A stretch of 64,000 bases of DNA from Bacteroidales bacterium (GTDB lineage Bacteria; Bacteroidota; Bacteroidia; Bacteroidales; UBA932): contig JAFZRX010000009.1 in NCBI GenBank assembly GCA_017619675.1, forward strand, positions 124,001-188,000, written 5' to 3'. The translations under genes and the position numbers were made by a program. Below are positions 9,300 through 18,500 of the stretch, in pieces. The notes under the pieces are model-generated. The model was not told the origin of the DNA. It ran no database searches and saw only the letters and a list, made by a program, of their open reading frames with translations. Every line of letters starts with the position of its first letter. Position 1 is the first letter of the stretch.

Positions 9300-11291
9300 A
9301 TGGATTACAGACAGCTTGCCGCTCAGGAAATAGAGCAGCTCAAAAGTCAGGGATGTAGCGCTGAAGATTGGGGCAAAGTGCTTGTCGCTGAAGGCTTTAA
9401 CCCTAAATATGTCAGGTTTACCCGCTTCTCCGGAGATATCCGTCTGGGTGTGTTCGACGCGGGATTCGACCTTGCCGGCGGCATCCATAAACATTCCGGA
9501 TTATACAATACCACGCTTCATAACGTGCAGGTTGGAAACAACACCTGCATAGAGGACATAGGCAACTATATAGCCAATTACCGTATAGGTGACAATTCCT
9601 TCATAGGGAATGTGGACAGCATGATAGTGGACGGCCAGACCACATTCGGAAACGGTGTGGAGGCCGCGGTGCTCAACGAGACCGGCGGCAGGGAAGTGCC
9701 CTTCTACGACCGTCTTTCAGCCCAGGAGGCTTATATCCTTGCCCTTTACCGTTACCGCCCCGCGCTCATAGACAAGATCAAGGCGCTGATAGGGGATTAC
9801 GTGGAAAGCGTAAAGGCAGACTATGGAACTATAGGGAACGGAGTCACCATCATGGATACCGGCACTATCCGCAACGTAAAGATAGGGGACGGCTGCGTGG
9901 TGGAGGGTGCGAACCGCCTGAGCAACGGAAGCATTAATTCCAACGCCTCCGCTCCGGTACATATCGGCGAAGGCGTAATCGCGGACGATTTCATAATCTG
10001 CAGCGGCTCCAGCGTTGACGACAACGTCACCCTTGAGCGCTGCTTCATTGGACAGGCCTGCATCATGGGACACTCCTATTCCGCTTCTGACTCGCTCTTC
10101 TTCAGCAACTGCCACGAGGAGAACGGAGAGGCCTGCGCCATCTTCGCCGGCCCTTACACCGTGACCCACCATAAATCCACGCTGCTCATAGCCGGAATGT
10201 TCTCGTTCATGAACGCCGGGTCCGGTTCAAACCAGAGCAACCATATGTACAAGCTTGGCCCTATCCATCAGGGTATCCTGGAAAGGGGAGCCAAGACCGC
10301 TTCGGATTCCTATATCCTCTGGCCTGCAAAGGTGGGAGCCTTCTCGCTGGTTATGGGACGCCATACTGCGCACATGGACACGTCTAACCTCCCGTACTCT
10401 TACCTGCTTGAGGACAAGGCCTCCAGCTATCTGGCCCCGGGAGCCAACATCAAGAGCGTGGGAACCATCAGGGACGCCATGAAATGGCCCCGGAGGGACA
10501 AGCGCAAGGATCCGGACAAACTGGACTACATCAACTTCAACATCCTCAGCCCTTACACGATGCAGAAAGTGCTCAAGGGAATAGAGATCCTGAGGTCGCT
10601 GCGCAGGTCTTTCGGCCCTGACATAGCGGAATATCCATACCAGGGAGGCTGGATACGCTCTTCCGCCCTGAACAAGGGACTGAACTATTATTCCATAATC
10701 CTGGACAAGTTCCTCGGCAACTCGCTCGTATCAAGGATAGGGAAGTCCAAGGCCCAGACCTGGGAGGAACTCCTCAAGGACCTGCGTCCGGACAGTGAGA
10801 TAGGACTTGGCGGCTGGGTTGACGTTTCCGGACTTATCTGCCCCAAGAACGCCCTGGACCCGTTCCTTGACCAGGTTGAGGAGGGAATAGTGTCCGGCGT
10901 GGAGGCCCTGGACGAGTTCTTCTCCATGATGTCCTCCGAGTATTACTCATACGAGTGGACCTGGGCTTACGACATCATCCGCAAGTATTACGGCGTATCG
11001 CTGGACAACGCGGAGCAGAAGGACATCCTTGAACTTATCGCCAGGTGGAAAGAGGCCGTTGTTGGACTGGACAACCTCCTGTACGAGGACGCCAAGAAGG
11101 AATTCTCCCTGAGTTTCATGACCAGTTTCGGAGAGGACGGAGACCTGGAGACGCGCCGCAAGGACTTCGAGCAGGTGCGCGGGTCAGACTTTGACGGCAA
11201 TCCGTTCGTCCAGATGGTCCAGAACCATATAAAAGAGAAAACTGCACTGTACGAATCTACAGTGGAGAGAATAAAAAAAGTAGCCGCTTAG
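9300..11291 (+). CDS. DUF4954 family protein, left-handed beta-helix
   Basis: About 663 residues. After a short helical N-terminus (LAAQEIEQLKSQGCSAEDW), residues ~70-400 consist of imperfect hexapeptide turns (for example VQVGNNTCIEDIGNYIANYRIGD, IGNGVTIMDTG, IGDGCVVEGA), typical of acyl- or nucleotidyl-transferase beta-helices. The conserved blocks HHKSTLLIAGMFSFMNAGSGSN and SNHMYKLGPIHQG identify DUF4954, widespread in Bacteroidota. A helical C-terminal domain follows from ~430. The enzymatic activity is not established; a sugar-nucleotide or acyl transferase role is only inference from the fold. The stop codon sits inside the loop of a terminator hairpin. Confidence 0.88.
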   Translation: MDYRQLAAQEIEQLKSQGCSAEDWGKVLVAEGFNPKYVRFTRFSGDIRLGVFDAGFDLAGGIHKHSGLYNTTLHNVQVGNNTCIEDIGNYIANYRIGDNSFIGNVDSMIVDGQTTFGNGVEAAVLNETGGREVPFYDRLSAQEAYILALYRYRPALIDKIKALIGDYVESVKADYGTIGNGVTIMDTGTIRNVKIGDGCVVEGANRLSNGSINSNASAPVHIGEGVIADDFIICSGSSVDDNVTLERCFIGQACIMGHSYSASDSLFFSNCHEENGEACAIFAGPYTVTHHKSTLLIAGMFSFMNAGSGSNQSNHMYKLGPIHQGILERGAKTASDSYILWPAKVGAFSLVMGRHTAHMDTSNLPYSYLLEDKASSYLAPGANIKSVGTIRDAMKWPRRDKRKDPDKLDYINFNILSPYTMQKVLKGIEILRSLRRSFGPDIAEYPYQGGWIRSSALNKGLNYYSIILDKFLGNSLVSRIGKSKAQTWEELLKDLRPDSEIGLGGWVDVSGLICPKNALDPFLDQVEEGIVSGVEALDEFFSMMSSEYYSYEWTWAYDIIRKYYGVSLDNAEQKDILELIARWKEAVVGLDNLLYEDAKKEFSLSFMTSFGEDGDLETRRKDFEQVRGSDFDGNPFVQMVQNHIKEKTALYESTVERIKKVAA

Positions 11292-11308
11292 GACGGCTAC
11301 TTTTTTTT
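11280..11308. terminator. Bidirectional rho-independent terminator between DUF4954 gene and rpsU
   Basis: Perfect 7-bp stem GTAGCCG (11280-11286) / CGGCTAC (11294-11300) with a 7-base loop, followed by eight T on the plus strand and preceded by seven A, so it can end transcripts from both sides. The DUF4954 TAG stop (11289-11291) is in the loop. Confidence 0.9.
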
Positions 11309-11323
11309 ATAAGGATTCATCAA

Positions 11324-11515
11324 TTATTCATCCTCAAGCTGGAGGTGCTGTACATAGATGGCTTTCATCTTTGCTGCACGCCTCTTCTCTGAAGGCTTCT
11401 CAAAATTCTTGCGTGAGCGGAGCTCGCGGATAGCGCCGGTCTTTTCGAATTTCCTCTTGAACTTCTTAAGGGCTCTCTCTATGTTCTCGCCTTCTTTGAT
11501 AGGTACTATAATCAT
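11324..11515 (-). CDS. rpsU: 30S ribosomal protein bS21
   Basis: 63 residues, basic, beginning MIIVPIKEGENIERALKKFKRKFEKTG, the typical bS21 core, with an RRAAKMKA tail. bS21 sits on the 30S platform next to the 3' end of 16S rRNA and the anti-Shine-Dalgarno. In Bacteroidia it helps to sequester that sequence, which explains why most mRNAs here lack Shine-Dalgarno motifs. This gene itself is preceded by a near-complete anti-SD complement (see separate entry), suggesting feedback control. Monocistronic: own promoter upstream, bidirectional terminator downstream. Confidence 0.97.
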   Translation of the reverse strand: MIIVPIKEGENIERALKKFKRKFEKTGAIRELRSRKNFEKPSEKRRAAKMKAIYVQHLQLEDE

Positions 11516-11520
11516 CCTTT

Positions 11521-11535
11521 AAATCACCTCCTTTT
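11521..11535 (-). promoter_or_regulatory. Exceptionally strong Shine-Dalgarno of rpsU
   Basis: Read on the minus strand the leader is AAAAGGAGGTGATTTAAAGG followed by ATG. AAAGGAGGTGAT is a 12-base match to the complement of a canonical 16S 3' end, with AGGAGGT about ten bases from the start. No other gene in this window has anything comparable. Confidence 0.9.
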
Positions 11536-11548
11536 ATTTTTGAGGTTG

Positions 11549-11578
11549 CAAAGGTAAGGATTTTTCATAAAAAACAAA
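11549..11578 (-). promoter_or_regulatory. rpsU promoter
   Basis: On the minus strand TTTG (11578-11575), 18 bases, then TACCTTTG (11556-11549), matching the Bacteroidota TTTG/TAnnTTTG consensus with a spacer one base short. The transcript would have a leader of about 30 bases that includes the strong Shine-Dalgarno. Confidence 0.75.
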
Positions 11579-11601
11579 ATTTTATTAAGAAACATTTTTG
11601 T

Positions 11602-11609
11602 TATATTTG
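11602..11609 (+). promoter_or_regulatory. Minus-7 box of the ATPase gene at 11630
   Basis: TATATTTG ends 20 bases before the ATG; the region 19 bases upstream is TTTT rather than TTTG. Divergent from the rpsU promoter. Confidence 0.5.
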
Positions 11610-11629
11610 CAGGCCTAAATCCGAGATAC

Positions 11630-12784
11630 ATGGACAGTCCTTTCATTTACTATAAATACGTCACGGGGAAGCATTTCGTGGGTCGCCGCAAGGACGTCAC
11701 CATCATTTCCAACTTCCTCTCCCAGGGCGAGAACGTAGCCCTCCTGGCACCTGCCAAGACCGGCAAGATGTCACTCCTGCAGCAGTCGCTGTACCAGATG
11801 AAGATGCTGCACCGCAACTTCGCGGTCGCGGAAGTATCCCTTTTGGACGTGCGCACGGTGCAGGAATTCCTGCTTCGCCTTGGCGACGCAGTCATCCGCA
11901 CCTGCGCCAACACCCCGGCGGAATACACCCGCGCCGTGGAGGACTATCTGCAGGGGACCCACTTCGTGTTTGACCAGGCGGTCTTCGCGGATTCGGACAG
12001 GATTGTCTCCCTTAACTGGGACATTGACCAGGACGATATCCAGGCCATGCTGCGCCTCCCGTACAAGATGACTGCGGGGAACGACAGGCAGCTCTACATT
12101 GTGCTAAATGAATTCCAGAACCTCTCCTTCGCGGACGATGCGGACAACTTCTTCAAGTTATTCGAGAACGTCCTGCGAGAATCCGGGAACTACGGCCGCA
12201 AGCAGTGCTGCTTCGTGTTCATGGGCTCCCAGCTGAACGCCATGAAGGAGATATTCACCCGCAGGCGCTTCTTTTACCGTCTGGTGGAGATCTTCGTGCC
12301 TTCGGAGATAGACGAGAAGGAACTCAAGGACTTCGTTTCCAAGGGTTTCATGGTGACGGGAAAGGTGGTGGATCCGGAACTGATGCTGGGCGCCGTACGC
12401 CTGTTCAAGGGTAACGTGCATTACCTGATCCATTTTGCGGCCATATGTGACCATCTTTCAAGGGGTTACATCATGGAATCCGTGATGATGGATGCCCTTG
12501 AGATGCTCATCTCCATCCACGAGCCGCGCTTCCTGGGAATGATGGCTGACCTGACCACCTACCAGGTTTCCCTGCTCAAGGCCATTGCCGAGGGCTGCAC
12601 CAAGTTCAGTTCCGCTGAGGTGGTGCGCCGCTACGGGCTCAGCTCATCGGCCAACGTGAAGAGGCTCAAGGACGCGCTCATCAAGAAGGAGATAGTGACC
12701 TTCGATGCGGAGGACATCCCCCACATCATCGACCCGCTGTTCGAATACTGGGTTAAAAAGCGTTATTTCCGCCTTGTAGGATAG
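11630..12784 (+). CDS. AAA-type ATPase with C-terminal winged helix, degenerate nucleotide-binding motifs
   Basis: About 384 residues. The opening HFVGRRKDVTIISNFL is the 'F-x-GR-x-x-E' start of archaeal-ATPase-like (STAND-related) P-loop proteins common in Bacteroidota, and the C-terminal ~80 residues (SLLKAIAEGCTKFSSAEVVRRYGLSSSANVKRLKDAL) form a winged helix that usually selects a DNA or protein partner. The P-loop is A40-P-A-K-T-G45-K46-M47-S48, lacking the first Gly and the Thr/Ser after Lys, and Walker B reads YIVLNEFQ instead of the usual DEF. Binding may persist but hydrolysis looks doubtful. Cytoplasmic; role unknown. Own promoter; no partner gene next to it. Confidence 0.75.
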   Translation: MDSPFIYYKYVTGKHFVGRRKDVTIISNFLSQGENVALLAPAKTGKMSLLQQSLYQMKMLHRNFAVAEVSLLDVRTVQEFLLRLGDAVIRTCANTPAEYTRAVEDYLQGTHFVFDQAVFADSDRIVSLNWDIDQDDIQAMLRLPYKMTAGNDRQLYIVLNEFQNLSFADDADNFFKLFENVLRESGNYGRKQCCFVFMGSQLNAMKEIFTRRRFFYRLVEIFVPSEIDEKELKDFVSKGFMVTGKVVDPELMLGAVRLFKGNVHYLIHFAAICDHLSRGYIMESVMMDALEMLISIHEPRFLGMMADLTTYQVSLLKAIAEGCTKFSSAEVVRRYGLSSSANVKRLKDALIKKEIVTFDAEDIPHIIDPLFEYWVKKRYFRLVG

Positions 12785-12801
12785 CGATTTGATAAAAATA
12801 T

Positions 12802-12832
12802 TTTGCGGTTTGGAATAATTCTTCTAAATTTG
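12802..12832 (+). promoter_or_regulatory. rplU-rpmA promoter
   Basis: TTTG (12802-12805), exactly 19 bases, then TAAATTTG (12825-12832): a full match to the Bacteroidota housekeeping sigma consensus. The transcript leader would be about 93 bases. Confidence 0.85.
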
Positions 12833-12877
12833 CAGTCCTTTAAAATATTGCATGACCGCTAAGCCATTGAAAAAGAG

Positions 12878-12924
12878 CTGATTGGAGATCAGACGCTTAC
12901 GGTTTAAACTTAAAAAAAGTTTAA
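12878..12924 (+). promoter_or_regulatory. Structured leader of rplU
   Basis: Two potential hairpins precede the ATG: CTGAT/ATCAG (12878-12882 with 12888-12892) and TTAAACTT/AAGTTTAA around a five-A loop (12904-12924). The second ends five bases before the rplU start, where it could occlude initiation. Ribosomal protein leaders are often autoregulated; that role is inferred here. Confidence 0.4.
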
Positions 12925-12929
12925 TTGAG

Positions 12930-13241
12930 ATGTACGCAGTAGTTGACATCGCGGGCCAGCAGTTTAAAGTTGAGGCTGGCAATGAAATCTTTGTTCAGAG
13001 GCTTCCTCAGGCCAAAGGTGAATCAGTGGAGTTCGGAAAAGTCCTTCTGGTAGGAAGTGACGATGACGTAAGGGTTGGAACTCCTTATCTCGACGGCACA
13101 GTTGTAAGAGCAACCGTGCTGGACGACAGTGCAAGGGCAGACAAGGTGCTCGTTTTCAAGAAGATCCGCCGCAAGGGCTTCCAGAAACTGAACGGTCACC
13201 GTCAGAAACTTTCCAAGATTCAGATTAACGAAATCGTTTAA
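12930..13241 (+). CDS. rplU: 50S ribosomal protein bL21
   Basis: 103 residues starting MYAVVDIAGQQFKVEAGNE, with VLLVGSDDDVRVGTPYLDG and the C-terminal KIRRKGFQKLNGHRQ signature (family: KRRKNxxxxxGHRQ). Binds 23S rRNA in the large subunit together with bL20. ATG 12930 is the first codon that gives the conserved MYAVV start; an in-frame ATG at 12882 would add residues encoded by the structured leader. Forms an operon with rpmA 20 bases downstream, the usual arrangement. Confidence 0.97.
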   Translation: MYAVVDIAGQQFKVEAGNEIFVQRLPQAKGESVEFGKVLLVGSDDDVRVGTPYLDGTVVRATVLDDSARADKVLVFKKIRRKGFQKLNGHRQKLSKIQINEIV

Positions 13242-13261
13242 CGGTAAAAAGAGATTGAATT

Positions 13262-13522
13262 ATGGCACACAAGAAAGGTCAGTCAAGTTCTAAGAACGGT
13301 CGTGAATCCCAGAGCAAGCGTTTGGGACTCAAGAAATTCGGTGGCGAGGTCGTTAAGGCTGGAAATATCATCGTCCGCCAGAGAGGTACGGTTCACAATC
13401 CGGACAAGAACGTAGGTATGGGCAAGGACCACACCCTTTACGCCCTTATCGACGGAACTGTTAAATTCACAAAGAAAAGAGAGAACAAATCTTACGTATC
13501 GGTTATTCCTTTTGAGAACTAA
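13262..13522 (+). CDS. rpmA: 50S ribosomal protein bL27
   Basis: 86 residues beginning [29 protein letters not shown], without the cleavable N-terminal extension found in Firmicutes. Contains [10 protein letters not shown] and [12 protein letters not shown], diagnostic for bL27. Its N-terminal tail reaches the peptidyl-transferase centre. Co-transcribed with rplU and followed by a strong terminator. Confidence 0.98.
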   Translation: MAHKKGQSSSKNGRESQSKRLGLKKFGGEVVKAGNIIVRQRGTVHNPDKNVGMGKDHTLYALIDGTVKFTKKRENKSYVSVIPFEN

Positions 13523-13549
13523 ACCCGGGGGTTTGTTTATCGGACAATA

Positions 13550-13589
13550 AAGGGACTTGCACTTCGGGAATAGTGTAGGTCCCTTTTTT
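13550..13589 (+). terminator. Terminator after rplU-rpmA
   Basis: Outer stem AAGGGAC (13550-13556) / GTCCCTT (13579-13585), inner stem CACT/AGTG, then a run of six T (13584-13589). It ends 12 bases before the serS ATG, leaving little room for a separate serS promoter, so serS may depend partly on read-through. Confidence 0.85.
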
Positions 13590-13601
13590 CAAATAAGACA
13601 T

Positions 13602-14873
13602 ATGCTCACACTCAAGACATTACGCGACAACCCCGAGATGGTTGTGGCAAAACTGGCCAAGAAGAATTTCGACGCCAAGGCAATAGTTGCAGAAATCCTG
13701 GACCTGGATACACTTCGCAGGTCCCTCCAGACAGAAAGCGACGCTCTCAAGTCTACCCAGAACCAGATAGCCGCACGAATTGGCATGCTCATGAGGCAGG
13801 GCCAGAAGGAAGAGGCTGAGAAGGCCAAGGCCGAGGTCGCCGGAATGAAGGAGAAATACAATGACATGATCGCCCGCCTGGACCAGGCCGAGAAGGAAAT
13901 GAACGCCAAGATAGTGCTTCTTCCCAATCTCCCCTGTGACCTTGTTCCTGAAGGAAAGGGTGCTGAGGACAACCTGGTGGTTAAGATGGGCGGACCGGAG
14001 GTCAACCTCCCGGAGAACGCGCTTCCTCACTGGGAACTCGCAAAGAAATACGACATCATCGACTTCGACCTGGGAGTCAAGATCACCGGAGCCGGTTTCC
14101 CCGTCTACAAGGGCAAGGGAGCAAAGCTCCAGAGGGCTCTCATCAACTTCTTCCTGGACTGCAACTCTGCAGCCGGATATCAGGAGACAGAACCTCCCGT
14201 AGTGGTGAACGCTGCATCCGGTTTCGGTACCGGACAGCTTCCTGACAAGGAGGCCCAGATGTATTATTGCGGACTGGACGACTTCTATCTGGTTCCCACC
14301 GCAGAAGTGCCTCTGACCAACATCTACAGGGATGTCATCCTCCAGAATTCGGAGCTCCCTCAGAAAATTACCGCCTATACCCCTTGCTTCCGCCGCGAGG
14401 CCGGATCCTACGGCAAGGACGTACGCGGACTCAACCGCCTCCATCAGTTCGACAAGGTGGAGATAGTACGCATAGAGCGCCCTGAGGACAGCTACGCCGC
14501 CCTTGACCAGATGGTGGCCCACGTAGAGGGTATCGTGAACAAGCTCGGGCTCAAGTACCGCATCCTCCGTCTCTGCGGCGGAGACATGAGCTTCACTTCC
14601 GCCATCACCTACGATTTCGAGCTTTGGAGTGCCGCCCAGGGAAGGTGGCTGGAGATTTCTTCAGTATCCAACTTTGACAGCTTCCAGGCCAACCGCCTGC
14701 ATCTGCGCTATAAGGACGAGGCCGGAAAGACCGCCCTCTGCCATACTCTCAACGGAAGTTCACTGGCACTGCCGCGCGTAGTTGCGGCCCTGCTCGAGGA
14801 CAACCAGACTGAAAACGGCATAGTGATACCAGAGGTTCTCCGCCCTTATACCGGATTCGACATAATTGATTAA
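13602..14873 (+). CDS. serS: Seryl-tRNA synthetase
   Basis: About 423 residues. N-terminal long antiparallel coiled coil (residues ~28-105, alternating leucines and charged residues) that grips the tRNA-Ser variable arm, followed by the class II core. Motif 2 is seen as TPCFRREAGSYGKDVRGLNRLHQF and motif 3 as LNGSSLALPRVVAALLEDNQ. Cytoplasmic; charges tRNA-Ser and tRNA-Sec. I chose ATG 13602, giving MLTLKTLRDNPE, the usual start. The stop overlaps the ruvC start. Confidence 0.97.
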   Translation: MLTLKTLRDNPEMVVAKLAKKNFDAKAIVAEILDLDTLRRSLQTESDALKSTQNQIAARIGMLMRQGQKEEAEKAKAEVAGMKEKYNDMIARLDQAEKEMNAKIVLLPNLPCDLVPEGKGAEDNLVVKMGGPEVNLPENALPHWELAKKYDIIDFDLGVKITGAGFPVYKGKGAKLQRALINFFLDCNSAAGYQETEPPVVVNAASGFGTGQLPDKEAQMYYCGLDDFYLVPTAEVPLTNIYRDVILQNSELPQKITAYTPCFRREAGSYGKDVRGLNRLHQFDKVEIVRIERPEDSYAALDQMVAHVEGIVNKLGLKYRILRLCGGDMSFTSAITYDFELWSAAQGRWLEISSVSNFDSFQANRLHLRYKDEAGKTALCHTLNGSSLALPRVVAALLEDNQTENGIVIPEVLRPYTGFDIID

Positions 14874-15426
14874 GAAAAGCACCATACTTGGAATTGATCC
14901 CGGAACCAATCTTTTGGGTTTCGGGATCATTTCTGTTGACGGGAATGGCAAGCCGCAGTTCGTGGACATGGGCGTGGTGGACCTCCGCAAGGAGAAGGAC
15001 GCCTATTCCAAGCTCGCAGCCATCGGCGCAAAGATAGGGGCCCTATGCGATGAGCACCATCCTGACCAGATGGCCATCGAGTCTCCTTTCTACGCCAAGA
15101 ACGCCCAGGTCATTTTCAAGCTGGGACGCGCGCAGGGCGCGGCCATAGCGGCCGCCGCCGGGCGCGGCATCCCCGTTACCGAATATGCTCCCCGCAAGGC
15201 CAAGATTGCCATCTGCGGCAACGGCGCGGCCTCCAAGGAGCAAGTTGCAATGATAGTAGAGAAAACTTTGAAGATAGACATCCAGCCTGAATTTTTAGAT
15301 GCTACGGACGCTTTGGCAATAGCGATGTGCCATTATTATCAGCTTTCTTCACCGCTGTCCGGAGCCTCTTCTTCCTCTTCCTGGGAGAAATTCGTGGAGG
15401 CCAACCCTTCAAGGGTAAAAAAATAA
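14866..15426 (+). CDS. ruvC: Holliday junction resolvase RuvC
   Basis: 186 residues, RNase H-like fold. The four acidic catalytic residues are visible: D11 (GIDPGTN), E72 (MAIESPFY), D145 and D148 (DATDALAIAMCH), with the same three-residue spacing as D138/D141 of the E. coli enzyme. Cuts Holliday junctions after RuvAB branch migration. The best start is TTG 14866, overlapping the serS end by eight bases; no ATG precedes the first beta strand. The last ~20 residues (SGASSSSSWEKF) are a low-complexity tail. Confidence 0.95.
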   Translation: MIKKSTILGIDPGTNLLGFGIISVDGNGKPQFVDMGVVDLRKEKDAYSKLAAIGAKIGALCDEHHPDQMAIESPFYAKNAQVIFKLGRAQGAAIAAAAGRGIPVTEYAPRKAKIAICGNGAASKEQVAMIVEKTLKIDIQPEFLDATDALAIAMCHYYQLSSPLSGASSSSSWEKFVEANPSRVKK

Positions 15427-15509
15427 TTAAATAATTATAAGAACTGATTAAACTTTGGGCGGTCTGTATTGTCTAAAGACCGTTGACTTGAATAATCAGA
15501 ATCATTTAT

Positions 15510-18500
15510 ATGAACAAATTACTCAGAATCGCGCTTATACTTGCAGTCTCCCTGACTGCTGCGGCGCAGACTTTCGCACAAAACATCACCGGAACCCTTA
15601 AAGAAACATCGACGGGAGAGCCAGTCGGCTATGCTACGGCCTCCATTACCCCTGCGGGCTCCGAATCTGTTTACAAATACGCCATCAGCGACACCAAGGG
15701 TGCTTTCAGCATCGAATCTGTAAAGGACGGTACCTACACCCTCAAGGTGGAGCTCATGGGCTATAAGACCTATACCAAGGAAATCACCGTCAAGGGAGCA
15801 TCTGTAGCCCTTGGCGAAATCAAGCTTGACGAGGATTCCGAGATGCTTGACGCAGCCGTGGTATCGGACGTCGCCAACCCTATCATCGTGAAGAAGGATA
15901 CGGTTGAGTACAACGCATCGTCCTTCCTGGTTACTGACAACGACATGCTCCAGAACCTCCTTGCAAAGCTCCCTGGCCTTGAGGTCGGTTCCGACGGTTC
16001 AATCACCGCCAACGGAGAGACCGTTACCAGGATCTATATAGACGGCAAGACCTTCTTCCTTGACGACCCTACGCTCGCTTCCCAGAACATCCCTGCAAAG
16101 ATGGTTGAGAAGGTAAAGGTCATCAAGAAGAAATCAGAGCAGGCGGAGTTCTCCGGAATTGACGACGGACAGGAAGAGACCGTAATCGACCTCACCGTAC
16201 AGCAGTCAATGATGAACGGTATCTTCGCCAACGTAATGCTCGGAGGCGGACACGACTTCAAGGGCGAGAAGATCAGCGCTGACGTTGCCGCGCAGGATCA
16301 GCTTGGAGCCCTTGCCCAGAACGACGCCTTCCGTTTCCAGTCCAACGCCATGGTTGGTAATTTCAAGTCCAACAGCCAGATCAGCGTCATCCTCAACGCC
16401 TCCAACGCCGGAGCCGGCGGAATGGGCGGACGTGGCGGCGGAATGGGCGGCGGCGGATTCGGCGGTCCCGGCGGCGGTGGCGGCGGAATGGGCGGCTTCG
16501 GCGGCGGTGGCCTCACCACCTCTTACATGGCCGGTCTCAACGGTGCCTTCGACCTTCTTGACAACAAGATGGAACTCTCCTCCAACTACTCATACAACGG
16601 ATCCAACTCCCTTACCGGATCAATGTCCACCTCTTACGTAACCCAGACCGACGGTTCACAGGTTACCAATTGGACAAACTCCAAGGGAACCAGCAACAAC
16701 GGCGGACACAGCATCGGTATGAGATTGACTCACAAGTTCTCCGACAGCGCCAACATCGTGTTCGAGCCTCAGATCCGCTTCAACAAGACAGGCAGCGTTT
16801 CATCCTCCCTCAACAGTTCTGAGCATAGCGTAAGGGGTCTTACCAATGACGGATGGTCCAGCAGCATATCAGACGGCAACAGCATCAATACCAGCGGCCG
16901 TTTCGTATACCGCCAGAGGATCCTCATCCCGGGACGTACACTCTCCGTAAACCTCAACTGGAACTACGGAACCAACGATTCCGAATCCTTCACCCAGTCC
17001 CTCACCAACATGTACACCGGCTCTATCATGAACAAGAGCTTCGTGAACCAGAGGAACGAGAACAAGTCCACCAACGCTTCCGCAGGTGCCCGTATCGAAT
17101 ACGTTGAGCCGATGGGAAACAACTTCTACCTGTCAGGAAACTACTCATACAACTGGAGCATAAGCAACTCTTCAAAGGATACTTACAACAGTGGTTTGTA
17201 TGACCAGGACGCCTTCAGCCTGAACAACCTTACATATAACAGGAACGGAGAGGTTTACGACGACGTTTACTCCAACAAGATCGTCAACCGCACAATCCAG
17301 CAGCAGATCGGTGCCAACGTGATGTACCAGAGCGAAGGCATGAACGCACAGATCGGAGCTTCCCTTATGCCTAGGAACATCTTCAACGAGACAAACGGAA
17401 AGTCCTATACCGACAACGCCATGAACTGGGCTCCTAACGCATCCATCAGGGCTGACCTGGGCCAGAACGGAAACTTGAGGATCAACTACTCTGGACGTTC
17501 CAACCAGCCTTCAACCAACCAGTTGATGCCTGTAATGGACAACAGCAACCCTACCAGGATGTCCCTCGGTAACCCTTACCTGACCTCTTACTTCAACCAT
17601 AACCTCAGGACTGAGATCGGTTACACTGACAGGAACACGTTCTTCACCACCAGGCTCTCACTGAACGGAGGTGTAAACCAGAACCCTATCGTGAACGCCA
17701 CCTGGATGGACAACGCGGCAGTACAGTACAGTTTCCCTATCAACGCGTCACCTTCCTGGAACGGAAGCATCTCCTGGATGCTCAACACTCCTATAGGAAA
17801 GTCCAACTTCAGGATCAACAACAACCTGAGCATGAACTACTCCGAGTCCCACTCTTACCTTGGTGTCGCCAGCATCGACATGACCGGCTACTTCAACGCC
17901 AACAAGGAGTTTGACTACGAGCTGTTCCACAGCGACTACTTCGGAGACAATCCTACCAAGAACTTCAACGACTACTTCAAGGATAACAAGAACCAGAACC
18001 TGAGTTTCAACGAGAACCTCCGTATCACCTACCGTCTGGACTACTTCGAGGCTACCCTCGGCGGACGTACCCGCGTCAGCATGCCTAAGTCAACTTATGA
18101 GAGTGTGAACAGTTCTCCTACCACCTGGAACAACTCCGTATCCATGAACATCACTTGGAACGAGCCTAATACAGGCCTTGGACTTACCACTGACGGAACT
18201 TACAACTGGTACATCGGCTATACCACTGACCAGCCTGCCAACTTCATCTGGAACGCAGAGATCACCAAGTTGATCTTCAACAACAACGCGACACTCGCAA
18301 TCCGCGGTTATGACCTCCTGAACCAGACCAAGACCTTCAACGAGTCCATTAGCGGCAACAGGCGTACAGAGAGCCGCAGCCTTGCACTCGGACGCTACGT
18401 GATCGTATCCCTGACCTTCCGCTTCGGAACATTCGGAAGGGGTGGCCGTGGCGGCGGCCGTGGCAACCGTGGTGGCGGCGGCAACTTCGGCGGCGGAATG

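Noticed and set aside
15460-15482. Hairpin CGGTCT/AGACCG as ruvC terminator
   Set aside because: No T-run follows; the stem is only six pairs with an 11-base loop.
16411-16512. Repetitive GGCGGC-rich DNA as a tandem repeat or CRISPR-like array
   Set aside because: It lies in frame inside the barrel-protein gene and encodes Gly-rich sequence; the units are irregular and there are no spacers.
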